DNA from: CAMLQK01 sp035690865
GTDB taxonomy: Bacteria > Patescibacteriota > Saccharimonadia > Saccharimonadales > UBA4665
Assembly: GCA_035690865.1 (NCBI GenBank)
Contig: DASSKE010000005.1
Location: 124,001-188,000 of the forward strand
Direction of reading: 5' to 3'
DNA: 64,000 nucleotides
Shown: positions 33,602 to 42,857 of the stretch, one piece after another
How the letters are laid out: every line of letters begins with the position of its first letter
Position numbering within the stretch: position 1 is the first letter of the stretch
Program-made: the position numbers and the translations under genes
The notes under the pieces: generated by a model
Database searches by the model: none
What the model saw: the letters and a program-made list of their open reading frames with translations, nothing else
What the model was told of the DNA's origin: nothing

Positions 33602-34957
33602 TTAGAATACTTTCTTCATGAGCCGCTTAGAACGAGAAGCAAATCGCAAGGCATTGCCGATTGCTTTGCGCACAAAACGCGGCTTATTAACAGCTATGAT
33701 GTCCATATCGCAGACTACACCGTAATTGAGCGATTGTTCGTCTTGGAAAAGATTAGGCAAGGCATTACCTAGCCGCGCACCTGCTTTTACGTACATCTTC
33801 AGGAGCGGGTCGTATGGTACTGGCCGGCCTTTTTTATCGTGCCGTGTGGCGTCACGGTAATCTTGTGCATACGCCGTTAGCTGTTCTTCGCTCAGATCGC
33901 TTATGTTCACACCGTCCCCGCTTTTTTCCAGACGGCGCCTCAGCCATGGCTGGAATCCTGGAATACGCGACTCGAAATAAATGACACCCTTAGCATCAGA
34001 GGCAATAATATTGCCAAACATGCGGCCTTCCATTTGCTCGCGGCAGCTACCGGGGTCACCACCGAGGTTACAGATGTAAACATTCTCTCCCTTGGGGTCA
34101 ACACAGCCATTCAGTGTGCCATCGTTCGTAGATTCTTCCCAGGTTGTGAATTCCTCCGGACTTTTGTTCGTCCGAAAGGCAGTCATAAAACCTACAATTG
34201 GGCTAGGCTCTTCGCCTTCTTTGGTCGCAAACTCCTGCACTAACGCCCAGCCGCCCCCCATAGCGATATTACCAAGCCGTTGGCGCATCATAGTGGCCGA
34301 TTCTTCTTTAGTAGGAAGGTTCTCGCCGTACGCTCCGCCAAACATGCGCAAATCGTGGTCGGCAATGCGATCTACATCGTCTAATGTTGCCGCGCGAGTA
34401 ATAAGCTTACGCGTCTCTCCTTTTGCGGTGGCTTTATCGCGCAATCCACCCCATACTGCCCTACGCGTCCCAACCGTTGCGGCCACATCAGCAGCCGCTA
34501 GGGCTGCCATTGGCCATGCACTGGGCATTTCTATGGCTACACCAGCGGCAATAGTGCCGGAGGTTAAAACCGAGCCAACGGCATTTACAAAAAAACCCGC
34601 TTTAAAACGCGGGTCATTCGCAAGGCGTCCAGGCAGATCCTGGAGCCTCTCCCGCAGTCGCAACGGATTACCGATACGCTGCCCAGCAGCGGCAAGCATA
34701 CACGCCGCACCACCTATGAATCCTGTTTCACCAGCAACCACACCTACACCAGCCCATACCCCAGCGCTCTCAAGCTGCTGTATAGTCTCTGCAAATGGCT
34801 GTGCCGCAACAGACCAAGCCGTAATGCCTGTAGCCGCAGCCGCACCTAAACCCAGCTTGTGACGCACAATCCATGGATCGCCTTTTTCCGCAGTTTCTTG
34901 CGAACCAAGGGCGGCAAACATATTGATTGGTGGCATTCCTTCATGACGTTCTGTCAT
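33602..34957 (-). CDS. Membrane-associated protein with GNAT-like acetyltransferase domain
   Basis: About 451 residues. Several hydrophobic Ala/Gly-rich helices in the first 160 residues, then ITRAATLDDVDRIADHDLRMF, cut here as RAATLDDVDRIADHD, typical of an N-acetyltransferase beginning, and EPSPIVGFM strand. ATG 34957 is chosen because GGAGAG precedes it. The promoter lies about 110 bases upstream with a terminator-like hairpin between, suggesting attenuation. Acetyl substrate unknown. Confidence 0.55.
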   Translation of the reverse strand: MTERHEGMPPINMFAALGSQETAEKGDPWIVRHKLGLGAAAATGITAWSVAAQPFAETIQQLESAGVWAGVGVVAGETGFIGGAACMLAAAGQRIGNPLRLRERLQDLPGRLANDPRFKAGFFVNAVGSVLTSGTIAAGVAIEMPSAWPMAALAAADVAATVGTRRAVWGGLRDKATAKGETRKLITRAATLDDVDRIADHDLRMFGGAYGENLPTKEESATMMRQRLGNIAMGGGWALVQEFATKEGEEPSPIVGFMTAFRTNKSPEEFTTWEESTNDGTLNGCVDPKGENVYICNLGGDPGSCREQMEGRMFGNIIASDAKGVIYFESRIPGFQPWLRRRLEKSGDGVNISDLSEEQLTAYAQDYRDATRHDKKGRPVPYDPLLKMYVKAGARLGNALPNLFQDEQSLNYGVVCDMDIIAVNKPRFVRKAIGNALRFASRSKRLMKKVF

Positions 34958-34982
34958 ATACTCTCTCCAAAAATAGAACAAA

Positions 34983-35012
34983 AAAACGACACCCCAGAAG
35001 ATACTGTGGGTG
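34983..35012 (-). promoter_or_regulatory. Terminator-like hairpin in the leader of gene 33602-34957 (attenuator candidate)
   Basis: Minus strand CACCC plus CAG arms (one bulge) followed by a seven-T run, ending only about 20 bases before the ribosome site. Confidence 0.55.
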
Positions 35013-35046
35013 CCGATATTGTTCTGCTAAACTTCTACCTACTATC

Positions 35047-35182
35047 TATAGGTTATATCACTAAAATACGCTATGTTATCAAAATTGTCAATACAAAAAC
35101 CCGTTTCATGATATACACATGTTATACACATATATGGTTTATTGCAGACTCTTTGCTTTGTAATACCATATAGGTTATATCA
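35047..35182. repeat. 14-bp direct repeat TATAGGTTATATCA (35047-35060 and 35169-35182)
   Basis: Two exact copies 122 bases apart in the divergent region between the GNAT-like gene and the response regulator. One overlaps the predicted transcription start of the leftward promoter. They may be binding sites for a shared regulator. A shorter ATACACAT repeat lies between them. Confidence 0.5.
35063..35091 (-). promoter_or_regulatory. Sigma-70 promoter of gene 33602-34957
   Basis: TTGACA (35091-35086), 17 bases, TATTTT (35068-35063). Confidence 0.6.
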
Positions 35183-35266
35183 GCACTGACATATTAGCCA
35201 AGACTATTGCAACTGCTACGCAAGATATGGTACTACTAAAATAGATATGAAAGTTTTAGCTAGCTA

Positions 35267-35656
35267 ATGCACCCGCCTACATATAAAGCCATCATTGTCG
35301 AAGATGACCATGATTTGCTTTTTATGTACAAGCACCGCCTCAAAAGGGAAGGTTACGAGGTTGAAACCGCTGTTAACGGCGAAGAAGGTCTTTCTAAGAT
35401 CAAAGACTTTAAGCCGGACATTATTCTTCTCGACTTGCGCATGCCAGTAATGGACGGTGCCGAAATGCTCGCTCGGCTACGTTCCCACGATTGGGGAAGC
35501 AACGCCCGCGTTGTTATTCTTACTAACATCAGCAAAGATGAAGCCCCAGCGTCACTTCGTTTTTTGCATGTCGACAGATATGTCGTAAAAGCCCACCATA
35601 CCCCATCGCAAGTAGTGTCTATCGTGAATGAGATACTTGGCAAGCCTACAAAATAA
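35267..35656 (+). CDS. Receiver-only response regulator
   Basis: 129 residues, a single receiver domain: acidic pair EDD (12-14), phospho-acceptor D56 in LLDLRMP, ILTN Thr, and Lys in VVKAHH. No output domain, so it signals by protein contact, CheY- or Spo0F-like. The start is unclear in ribosome-site terms. Likely partner: the kinase at 30754-32970. Confidence 0.88.
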   Translation: MHPPTYKAIIVEDDHDLLFMYKHRLKREGYEVETAVNGEEGLSKIKDFKPDIILLDLRMPVMDGAEMLARLRSHDWGSNARVVILTNISKDEAPASLRFLHVDRYVVKAHHTPSQVVSIVNEILGKPTK

Positions 35657-35720
35657 TGTCATTATGGATGAACCTAAAGCCACATAATAATGGTACAGTA
35701 AGGGTAAGAGGGATAGTAAA

Positions 35721-36107
35721 ATGGCAACCAAAATAGCAATTATCGAAGACGACCAAGCGATTTCGCAAATGTATCGTATTAAGTTCGAGGCCGAGGGCTA
35801 CGAGGTTGAAACCGCCGAGAACGGCAAACTGGGCTTGGCACTTGTTGAACAAATGAAGCCAACCATTATCTTGCTCGATCTTATGATGCCGGTGATGGAC
35901 GGCGAAGAAATGCTTCGTAAATTGCGTAAAACCTCTTGGGGCAAAAAGATTCGGGTTATTATTCTGACGAACAGGGGCGAGCAGGAGATTCCGGAAGAGA
36001 TTCGGGCGCTTGATATCACCGCGCTTATCCTTAAAGCTAACATGACACCACGCCAAGTGGCTGAGCTGGTTAAAAACAAGCTGGCGCAAGAAGGACACGC
36101 CGAGTAA
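35721..36107 (+). CDS. Receiver-only response regulator
   Basis: 128 residues, close relative of the preceding protein (shared GYEVETA-NG segment): EDD (9-11), D53 in LLDLMMP, ILTN and LILKAN. A Gly/Ala-rich ribosome site (GAGGGA) precedes it, and an extended -10 (TGGTACAGT) lies about 25 bases upstream. One base separates it from murD, so wall synthesis and signalling are co-transcribed. Confidence 0.88.
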   Translation: MATKIAIIEDDQAISQMYRIKFEAEGYEVETAENGKLGLALVEQMKPTIILLDLMMPVMDGEEMLRKLRKTSWGKKIRVIILTNRGEQEIPEEIRALDITALILKANMTPRQVAELVKNKLAQEGHAE

Positions 36108-36108
36108 T

Positions 36109-37410
36109 ATGGCCAAAACAGTTGCTATTGTAGGATTTGCCGTAGAGGGCGAGGCTGCGCTGCACTATTTTCAGCAAGCGGGATACGAGGTAACGGTATG
36201 TGATCAAGACGTACATAAACAGATTCCCGCCGGCGTCGCAAGTCAGTTAGGTTCCGATTATCTTGCCAACCTCGACCGATTTGACGTTGTATTTCGTTCC
36301 GCAGGTATTCATCCAGACATTATTCTGAGCAAGAACCCGGCAATTGCCCAAAAGCTTACCACAACTATGAATGAGTTTTTGCAGGTCTGCCCTACTAAAA
36401 ATGTCATAGGCATTACTGGCACAAAAGGAAAAGGCACAACCTCTACCCTTACTGCCAAGATGCTTGAGGCGGCTGGCAAAAAAGTATTCCTGGGCGGCAA
36501 TATCGGCCTCTCCCCTTTTAGCTTTTTGTCAGAGATCACCGCTGATTCCTGGGTTGTTTTGGAGCTTTCTAGTTTTCAGCTGAGCGATATACACCATAGC
36601 CCACATATTGCGGTATGCCTCATGGTTGTGCCAGAGCACCTTAACTGGCACAGTGACATGCAAGACTACACAGCCGCCAAAGCACAGCTTTTTGCGCACC
36701 AAACCGAACAAGATATAGCTATTTACTTCGATGGCAGCGAAGAATCAAAACGCATTGCCAGCGCAAGCCCCGGCCAGAAGCTTCCTTTTTTTGCTCCCCC
36801 TGGCGCATTTGTGCAGGACGACGAAATTGTCATAGATGGACAGCATGTTTGCAAAACCAGCGACATTAAATTGCTTGGCAAGCACAATTGGCAGAATGCC
36901 TGTGCCGCGGTAACTGCGGTATGGCAGATTACGCAGTCGGTAGAAGCAATGCGTAGTGTGCTTACCAGCTTTACAGGGTTGCCGCATCATCTTGAGTTCT
37001 TGCGTACCCTTGATGACGTAGATTACTACGACGACTCATTCGGCACTACGCCGGAAACTGCCATTGTAGCTCTGCAAGCTTTTACAAAACCGAAAGTTAT
37101 AATTTTAGGTGGCTCCAGCAAGGGTGTGCCATTTAACGAACTAGCCAAGGCCGTTACGGCCAACAATGTACGCCAAGCAATTGTTATTGGTGACACGGCA
37201 CCGGACATTACCGAGGCACTTACGGCTCAAGGGTTTACTAATATCACCCAGGGCGGTTCTACTATGCACGATATTGTAGCCACTGCTCGTAAGGCAGCCC
37301 AGCCTGGTGATATTATTCTGCTTTCGACTGGCTGTGCAAGCTTTGGTCTTTTTAAAAACTACAAAGACCGTGGCCAGCAATTTCAAGCCGAAGTGTCGGC
37401 CCTCGCCTAG
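36109..37410 (+). CDS. murD: UDP-N-acetylmuramoyl-L-alanine--D-glutamate ligase
   Basis: 433 residues, usual length. N-terminal Rossmann domain (VAIVGFAVEGEAA), ATP loop GITGTKGKGTT, then LELSSFQL and a C-terminal LGGSSKG domain, as in Mur ligases of the MurD type. Cytoplasmic step of peptidoglycan precursor synthesis adding D-Glu. Convergent with folD, four-base overlap. Confidence 0.93.
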   Translation: MAKTVAIVGFAVEGEAALHYFQQAGYEVTVCDQDVHKQIPAGVASQLGSDYLANLDRFDVVFRSAGIHPDIILSKNPAIAQKLTTTMNEFLQVCPTKNVIGITGTKGKGTTSTLTAKMLEAAGKKVFLGGNIGLSPFSFLSEITADSWVVLELSSFQLSDIHHSPHIAVCLMVVPEHLNWHSDMQDYTAAKAQLFAHQTEQDIAIYFDGSEESKRIASASPGQKLPFFAPPGAFVQDDEIVIDGQHVCKTSDIKLLGKHNWQNACAAVTAVWQITQSVEAMRSVLTSFTGLPHHLEFLRTLDDVDYYDDSFGTTPETAIVALQAFTKPKVIILGGSSKGVPFNELAKAVTANNVRQAIVIGDTAPDITEALTAQGFTNITQGGSTMHDIVATARKAAQPGDIILLSTGCASFGLFKNYKDRGQQFQAEVSALA

Positions 37411-38228
37411 TTTGTTTGTTGGGCTTCGGCAACCCGACGAGCCGAACGGATAACATTCTCAAATAAAGCGCTTACCGTAAGCGGCCCAACCCCACCCTTG
37501 GTAGGAGTAATGCGGATATCTTCACGGTTGTACACATCTGGCGCTACATCGCCAACCGTTTTGCCGTCTTCGCTGGCAACACCCGCGTCTACAATGGTTG
37601 CGCCATACTTAATCATTTCGGGGTGCAAAATAGCCGGACTGCCTGTTGCGGTTATGATAATATCCGCCTCAGCAGTCATACTTTTAAGATCTTCGGTCTC
37701 GCGGTCGGCCACCGATACATGCAAGCCAGAGGCTTTAAGCATCTTCTCAAGGGGGGCGCCTACTAACTTTCCCCGCCCGATAAGCAAAATATTTTTATCA
37801 CGGAGTTCTACATTGTAGCCAGCCAACAACCACAAGATAGCCATCGGGGTTGCTGGGTCAAACGCCGCATCGCGACCCAGGGCATCTACGTCTTTTTGCG
37901 GTGCCACCATATTAACCAGTTCTTCTGTTTGAGCTGGATCCTGCAAAGGCAACTGCACAATTACACCGTGCACACTCACATCACTGTTCAGGTCTTCAAT
38001 AAGTTGCGGCACGGCGGATTGCTCTACGCGATGCACATCAACTTCTACACCCAAATCAGCGCCGTAGCGCTGCTTGACCCGCACATATACATCTATAACG
38101 GGGTGGTCTATGGTAACGATAATGGCCAGCTTAGGCGTAATATGCCAAGCCTGGCGCAAAGCACGCACATCGTGGGCCTGGCGCTGTTTAATATATCCGG
38201 CTAGTTCTTTACCGTTTAGCAATTTCAT
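37407..38228 (-). CDS. folD: Bifunctional methylenetetrahydrofolate dehydrogenase/cyclohydrolase
   Basis: 273 residues from ATG 38228 (an upstream ATG at 38243 overlaps the -10 box). Motifs VHGVIVQLPLQDP, DVDALG, IGRGKLVGAP and PTKGGVGPLT are diagnostic of FolD. It interconverts folate one-carbon units. The extended -10 TGGTATAAT (TATAAT at 38244-38249) leaves a very short leader without Shine-Dalgarno. Confidence 0.95.
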   Translation of the reverse strand: MKLLNGKELAGYIKQRQAHDVRALRQAWHITPKLAIIVTIDHPVIDVYVRVKQRYGADLGVEVDVHRVEQSAVPQLIEDLNSDVSVHGVIVQLPLQDPAQTEELVNMVAPQKDVDALGRDAAFDPATPMAILWLLAGYNVELRDKNILLIGRGKLVGAPLEKMLKASGLHVSVADRETEDLKSMTAEADIIITATGSPAILHPEMIKYGATIVDAGVASEDGKTVGDVAPDVYNREDIRITPTKGGVGPLTVSALFENVIRSARRVAEAQQTN

Positions 38229-38328
38229 GGTATCGTCACTCATTATACCAGAAGACAACCTATTCACGCACGAAAACTCGCCCGCCCTTTCTGTCTGTCA
38301 CAAACCGACAGACGTAGGGTATGTCGGC

Positions 38329-38928
38329 ATGACCTTCGACACCTTCCGCACAGAACAATCCGCCTATTATATGGGCCGTCATTTGGGGCCTCGAGTATTC
38401 GCTAATGAATGCTTTAAGTGGCTGGCCATGCAGGATGTTGCCATGCGTAACGACGCGGTAGCAGAAGAAGAGGTGTGTACGTACATGTACGAAACTATGC
38501 AAGACATCGCCCGCATGCAGTATGCGTGCGAAGAAAAAGTCTCGACCTGCGATGTTACCGCTACCTATCTCCACATGGCCCACACACTGGCCTTATCTAA
38601 ACTTGTAGGCATTTTGATGCATCACGAAGCTGGTTATATGCGTATCAATTACGATAGCGAACACACGCAGGTAGCAAGCGTCCATATGGCAACTGACTCC
38701 TCTATTGGGAATTATCTTGCGGGCCAATCACAGCAAACAGTGTACCTTGAAGGAGCAGAGCTTTATGTACAAGCCACCACGCCAGCTGTTTTACAGGCAT
38801 ACGAAGTTGCCGATTTAATGGACGCCCATCAAAGCTTTGATACGAGCCGGTTTGTAACGCTGACCCCTCGAGTTAAGACCTCTGCCTGGGGCAAGGGTTA
38901 TATCGGCCATAATGCACGGTGGAACTAG
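38329..38928 (+). CDS. Protein of unknown function, tandem paralogue 1
   Basis: 199 residues, soluble, helical N-terminus. The C-terminus RFVTLTPRVKTSAWGKGYI aligns with SFVTVTPRLKLAAWTEGF of the next gene, and both have an acidic DAH/DAS-SF segment before it. ATG 38329 is chosen; the frame extends further upstream but there overlaps folD antisense. A leader hairpin GTCTGTC-N7-GACAGAC lies at 38293-38313. Function unknown. Confidence 0.6.
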   Translation: MTFDTFRTEQSAYYMGRHLGPRVFANECFKWLAMQDVAMRNDAVAEEEVCTYMYETMQDIARMQYACEEKVSTCDVTATYLHMAHTLALSKLVGILMHHEAGYMRINYDSEHTQVASVHMATDSSIGNYLAGQSQQTVYLEGAELYVQATTPAVLQAYEVADLMDAHQSFDTSRFVTLTPRVKTSAWGKGYIGHNARWN

Positions 38929-38937
38929 GGAGTAGCT

Positions 38938-39567
38938 ATGCCTGAATTCGCCCCTACCGATAAACCATCTCTGCAACATTTTGCCGGCCAGGACTTTGAT
39001 CCGGATAATCTTGATCTACTCGTCTTCCCCGTTGGGCCACACGTGATAACGAATGAGCGTCGCTTTTGGCGCAAGGACCTTGAACAAGTACCCGCGGGAA
39101 CTGCACGCCACCGTGCTGCTCATTTCCTTGCCAAAGAATTGGACCTTTGTGCAACTATGCAATATGTGCAGTCAATGAGCAAGGACCCTCAAAGGGTAGT
39201 AGGATCATATATTGCCATGACTGGATTAGTGGCTACGTCGCGGCTCGTGCGTATCTTGACCGACATTGACCCTACCAAAAAGTACATTATTGACCATGAT
39301 ATAGCCGCTGAGGATCCCCCAGGAATGCACATACAGCGAGAGGATTTGGAAGATTTTGGGCTCTACGTGCAAGAAAGCGGTGCGCGGAGCTACTTCGAGA
39401 ATCGCACGCTATATGTGGCAACATCGGCACCCGCCAACATCAGCGAAAGCCTTGAAGCCATATTTCCGCCACATCTTGACTCTGCAAGTTTTGTAACGGT
39501 TACACCCAGGCTTAAGCTTGCAGCATGGACGGAAGGGTTCAAAGAGGCCAGGCTGAGGGTAAACTAG
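38938..39567 (+). CDS. Protein of unknown function, tandem paralogue 2
   Basis: 209 residues. Same overall plan as the previous gene: helix-rich first half, then beta strands and the shared C-terminal TPRxKxxAW motif. AGGGAG ribosome site; nine bases after the upstream stop, so they form one operon. A pair of diverged paralogues suggests a heteromer. Confidence 0.65.
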   Translation: MPEFAPTDKPSLQHFAGQDFDPDNLDLLVFPVGPHVITNERRFWRKDLEQVPAGTARHRAAHFLAKELDLCATMQYVQSMSKDPQRVVGSYIAMTGLVATSRLVRILTDIDPTKKYIIDHDIAAEDPPGMHIQREDLEDFGLYVQESGARSYFENRTLYVATSAPANISESLEAIFPPHLDSASFVTVTPRLKLAAWTEGFKEARLRVN

Positions 39568-39591
39568 CCCAGAGAAGAGCCGGTTAGACCC

Positions 39592-39620
39592 TTGCAAAAA
39601 GCACCGTAATGGTGTACAAT
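39592..39620 (+). promoter_or_regulatory. Promoter of tRNA-Lys
   Basis: TTGCAA (39592-39597), 17 bases, TACAAT (39615-39620), about 50 bases before the tRNA. Confidence 0.6.
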
Positions 39621-39671
39621 TTCCTCTGTTCGATTGTACGATGTGTGCCTTCAGGTATGCACAAACAGATC

Positions 39672-39748
39672 GGGCCATTAGCTCAGCTGGTTAGAGCAGC
39701 GGCCTCTTAAGCCGCGTGTCCTGGGTTCGAGTCCCAGATGGCCCTCCA
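39672..39748 (+). tRNA. tRNA-Lys (anticodon CUU), with encoded CCA
   Basis: Acceptor GGGCCAT pairs with ATGGCCC; anticodon stem GCGGC/GCCGC encloses CTCTTAA, giving CUU; T-arm CTGGG-TTCGAGT-CCCAG; CCA encoded. Confidence 0.96.
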
Positions 39749-39767
39749 AATTTGAACTTTTTATCAA

Positions 39768-39789
39768 GGCTTCTTCGGAAGTCTTTTTT
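39768..39789 (+). terminator. Terminator of tRNA-Lys with UUCG tetraloop
   Basis: GGCTTC-TTCG-GAAGTC followed by six T, 20 bases after the tRNA. Confidence 0.9.
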
Positions 39790-39806
39790 CATGATACGAT
39801 TCACCT

Positions 39807-40439
39807 ATGACTATTATTGCTCAAGGGGCTCAATACAAAGTTATCGATACTCACGACGGCAGAGTTAAAAAGATTCCTCTTACCGCAGCCGAATCCCGTA
39901 AAGTAATAGCAGGCTGGTATGCTCCCAATCCTGCACCTCGCAAAGACCTAGCAATCGATTACAGAGCGCAGGCTTTAGATTCTTGTAAAAAGATTCGTGC
40001 ATTGCTTATCAGTCATCCAGAGCTTAGGCCAAGCTTTGGAAATCCAGCGTTCGAGGAGGCGGGCATTTATACCCAGGATGCGCTCCAAACGCTCGGGGCG
40101 GCGCTCGAAGATTCTTCCAAAGAGCAAGCTAAAGAACTCATCAGGGGCTACCTAGACCTTATTCTGCTCCACTGGCAATACGGACTATCCGAAAAAGTTT
40201 TTAATTGCACCGTAAACAATGCCCTTAGCCATAGCGGCAAAGTAGTGCTCCTTGATTTTGGTGAGGTTACTTTTGATAAGGAAGAAGTGTTGAAAAGCAT
40301 AATTTCCAAAAGATGGTTGCACTCCTTCTCCTACAAAAAACAGATACCGGGCAACCTAAAAGAATACTACGCCCATTGTTTGTCGGAGCGGCTTACGCCG
40401 GCAGTTCTCAACGCTACGTGGGGTATACTAAAAACATGA
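39807..40439 (+). CDS. Kinase-fold-like protein of unknown function
   Basis: 210 residues. The start (AQGAQYKVIDTHDGRVKKIPL, here read as AQYKVIDTHDGRVKKI) resembles the ATP lobe of a kinase, and VFNCTVNNALS followed by KVVLLDFGEVT resembles the catalytic Asn and DFG metal site of YrbL/aminoglycoside-kinase-like proteins. The usual catalytic Asp before the Asn is not evident, so it may be a pseudokinase. A TGATACGAT box six bases before the ATG predicts a leaderless message. Overlaps the next gene by four bases. Confidence 0.5.
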   Translation: MTIIAQGAQYKVIDTHDGRVKKIPLTAAESRKVIAGWYAPNPAPRKDLAIDYRAQALDSCKKIRALLISHPELRPSFGNPAFEEAGIYTQDALQTLGAALEDSSKEQAKELIRGYLDLILLHWQYGLSEKVFNCTVNNALSHSGKVVLLDFGEVTFDKEEVLKSIISKRWLHSFSYKKQIPGNLKEYYAHCLSERLTPAVLNATWGILKT

Positions 40440-41095
40440 GCACGCATATCCCCCAACATATCAAGGCTGTATTCTTTGACCATGACGACACATTAGTAGG
40501 CACGATTGGCCCCAAATGGGCGCACCACAAGCATGTTGCCCGTACGCATTACGGCAAAGAGCTGACTGATGAGGATATTACTCCGCACTGGGGCAAACCC
40601 CTAGAAGAGCTTGTATGCCTTTTATACGGCACGAGCGATGTTAAGCAAGCTATGGCGCACAATACCGCCTGCCACGAAGATTTTCCAAAAACGCTGTTTA
40701 CCGCGACAATCGCCACGCTCGAACGTGTCAAAAAAGCAGGTAAGCTTATTGGCATCATTACGGCAACGAGTCGTTTTAGTTTTGAACACGACCTGGACCT
40801 ACACCAGATACCGCGACAATACCTCAGTTACACGCAAACCGCGGACGACACATCGTATCACAAACCCGATCCAAAGGTCTTTGAGCCGGCCATAGCCTGG
40901 CTAAAACAGCGGGGCATCGCGCCAGACGAGGTATTGTACATAGGCGATGGCCTGCACGATATGCGCGCCGCACTTGGTGCGGGGTTTGCATTTTTGGGCG
41001 TAGAAACAGGCCTGGTTACCGCCGACCAATTTGCTGCCGCAGGCGTAGCCAGCATTCCGGATATCAGCCAGCTCAGGCTTGCATCAGCAGCCTAA
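40436..41095 (+). CDS. HAD-superfamily phosphatase (phosphoglycolate-phosphatase-like)
   Basis: 219 residues. Motif I FDHDDTLVG near residue 13, motif II ITATS, Lys in YHKPDPKVFE, motif IV YIGDGLHDM. The second motif I Asp is present (DHDDT). ATG overlaps the preceding stop (ATGA). Acts on a small phosphorylated metabolite; substrate unknown. Confidence 0.82.
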   Translation: MSTHIPQHIKAVFFDHDDTLVGTIGPKWAHHKHVARTHYGKELTDEDITPHWGKPLEELVCLLYGTSDVKQAMAHNTACHEDFPKTLFTATIATLERVKKAGKLIGIITATSRFSFEHDLDLHQIPRQYLSYTQTADDTSYHKPDPKVFEPAIAWLKQRGIAPDEVLYIGDGLHDMRAALGAGFAFLGVETGLVTADQFAAAGVASIPDISQLRLASAA

Positions 41096-41156
41096 CAAAA
41101 ACGTACTGTTTATGTTTTGTCTGGTAGAATAAGAGAAACATAAGCAAGGATTACCT

Positions 41157-42806
41157 GTGTTGCATAGCAAACTTAAGCGTACACTGTTCACGTTTCTATC
41201 GGTTATTTCATTATTAGTATCTGCTTTTGGGCCGGCTGCCGCCGTCTACGCTCAAGGGCCGCAATTTTCACTGTCTACCAGCTCAGGCTGGCCCGGTCTG
41301 CGCATAGAGGTTGATCAGGTTAACCCTTGTCCGGCGTTGCCGAGCGGGTGGGACTACCAGCAGGTCAACTTTACCTTTACCGACGCCAATGGCGTTCAAA
41401 CGCCCTCAACCTATTCAGCGCAAGTATCGTCTGATGGCAACTGGACAGACGGCACCATTTTGATTATTCCGTGGCGCGATATTCGCATTATTAATGGCAC
41501 GGCCACCACCATTAAACAAGCCGCGGCTATTGGCGAAGCTACCGTTAGTGCACAGTGTGTTATTGGGCAATCCACCGGCGACGAAATGGACCCTAGCGAT
41601 GACGTAACCCAAGTAGCGCAAACATATGACCCTCAAACGTTTACCGTCACACGCAATTCGCTAGAATTCAATATGTCGGTGGCTACGGCTGCGCCCGGCA
41701 CCAGCGTAACGGTAAGCTCCGTAGACCCATGCCCGGGATCGGAGGTACATGGTAGCTTTATTAACGATCAAGCTGTTTCAAACTTTAGTGTGCAAACCGA
41801 CGCTAACGGCAATTGGTCAGCAAACGTTCCCACTGCCTCTACCGACAGCATGTCCGGCGAAACAACCAACTTCCCGGCTGGTCAGTACGAGGTGAATGCT
41901 TTCTGTATGACAACGAGCGGCTTCGCCACCACTTTTTACGGCGAGAAGACCCTGACCGTTATGGACACTCCGGCATCCCAACCTAATTACGTGGCAATGG
42001 GCGACTCATATTCTTCGGGCGAAGGTGTGGAGCCATTTGAAACAGGCACATACGAACAAGGAAGTAACATGTGCCACCGGAGCACTAACGCCTATGCTCG
42101 AATCCTAGAGAATGACTCCAGCCTTAATGTAGACCTTGGCGACAACGGCTTTGCCGCTTGTTCGGGCGCTACCACGAGCGCCATTGAAGTTAGCTACAAC
42201 GGCGAAGAGCCGCAAATCAATAAGATTACGGCGAATACTAAGCTTATAACCATGACGCTCGGCGGCAACGATATGAAATTTGCCGACTACGCCCGGCAAT
42301 GTATCACGCACGACTGCAGCGGCGCCGACAGTGCGGCCGCCATCAAGCGGATCGTTACCGATGTTATCCCCAACATGAATGCCAAGCTCAACCTAATCAA
42401 TGCCCGACTCCAGCAACTGGGCAACACCAACGCCACCGTATTGGTCGTGGGCTACCCTCAATTGTTGCCAAAGAGTACGTTTAATACGGTTATTGCCGGT
42501 TGTGCCTGGCTTGATGGCGGCCGCGAACTACGCGCCATCCGCACCACCACAACACTCCTTAATACCGCCATTAAAAACGAGGCAGAGAATGTTGCACCTA
42601 ACTTCCATTTTGTTTCGGCAACAGAGGCAAATTCGCCCTTTGCTGGACATGAGATATGCCAGACCGGCAACACCTGGGACTTTTACAACGTTGTAGCCCT
42701 TCCGCTCGAGAAACAAATATACACTTTTCACCCAAACGCGTTAGGTCAGCAAGCCTATGCAACGCTTATCAAGAATTACCTCGTTGAGCACAACCTAACC
42801 AACTAG
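41157..42806 (+). CDS. Secreted SGNH/GDSL hydrolase with two N-terminal Ig-like repeats
   Basis: 549 residues. GTG start; signal peptide with a hydrophobic core ending AVYAQ near residue 37. Two repeated beta domains (about 37-165 and 168-275), each with a VDxxxPCP motif, then an SGNH hydrolase: block I GDSYSSGEG, block III LGGNDM, block V HPNALGQ. This resembles Streptomyces-type secreted esterases/lipases. It may deacylate host or cell-surface lipid or glycan. An extended -10 TGGTAGAAT lies about 25 bases upstream. Confidence 0.85.
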   Translation: MLHSKLKRTLFTFLSVISLLVSAFGPAAAVYAQGPQFSLSTSSGWPGLRIEVDQVNPCPALPSGWDYQQVNFTFTDANGVQTPSTYSAQVSSDGNWTDGTILIIPWRDIRIINGTATTIKQAAAIGEATVSAQCVIGQSTGDEMDPSDDVTQVAQTYDPQTFTVTRNSLEFNMSVATAAPGTSVTVSSVDPCPGSEVHGSFINDQAVSNFSVQTDANGNWSANVPTASTDSMSGETTNFPAGQYEVNAFCMTTSGFATTFYGEKTLTVMDTPASQPNYVAMGDSYSSGEGVEPFETGTYEQGSNMCHRSTNAYARILENDSSLNVDLGDNGFAACSGATTSAIEVSYNGEEPQINKITANTKLITMTLGGNDMKFADYARQCITHDCSGADSAAAIKRIVTDVIPNMNAKLNLINARLQQLGNTNATVLVVGYPQLLPKSTFNTVIAGCAWLDGGRELRAIRTTTTLLNTAIKNEAENVAPNFHFVSATEANSPFAGHEICQTGNTWDFYNVVALPLEKQIYTFHPNALGQQAYATLIKNYLVEHNLTN

Positions 42807-42857
42807 CACACCAGAGGCACTAGAGCTTTAAAATGCATTTACTGCTATTATGATGAT

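Noticed and set aside
34092..34862. 256-residue plus-strand Ala/Pro-rich frame
   Set aside because: Antisense to the GNAT-like gene; composition of a shadow.
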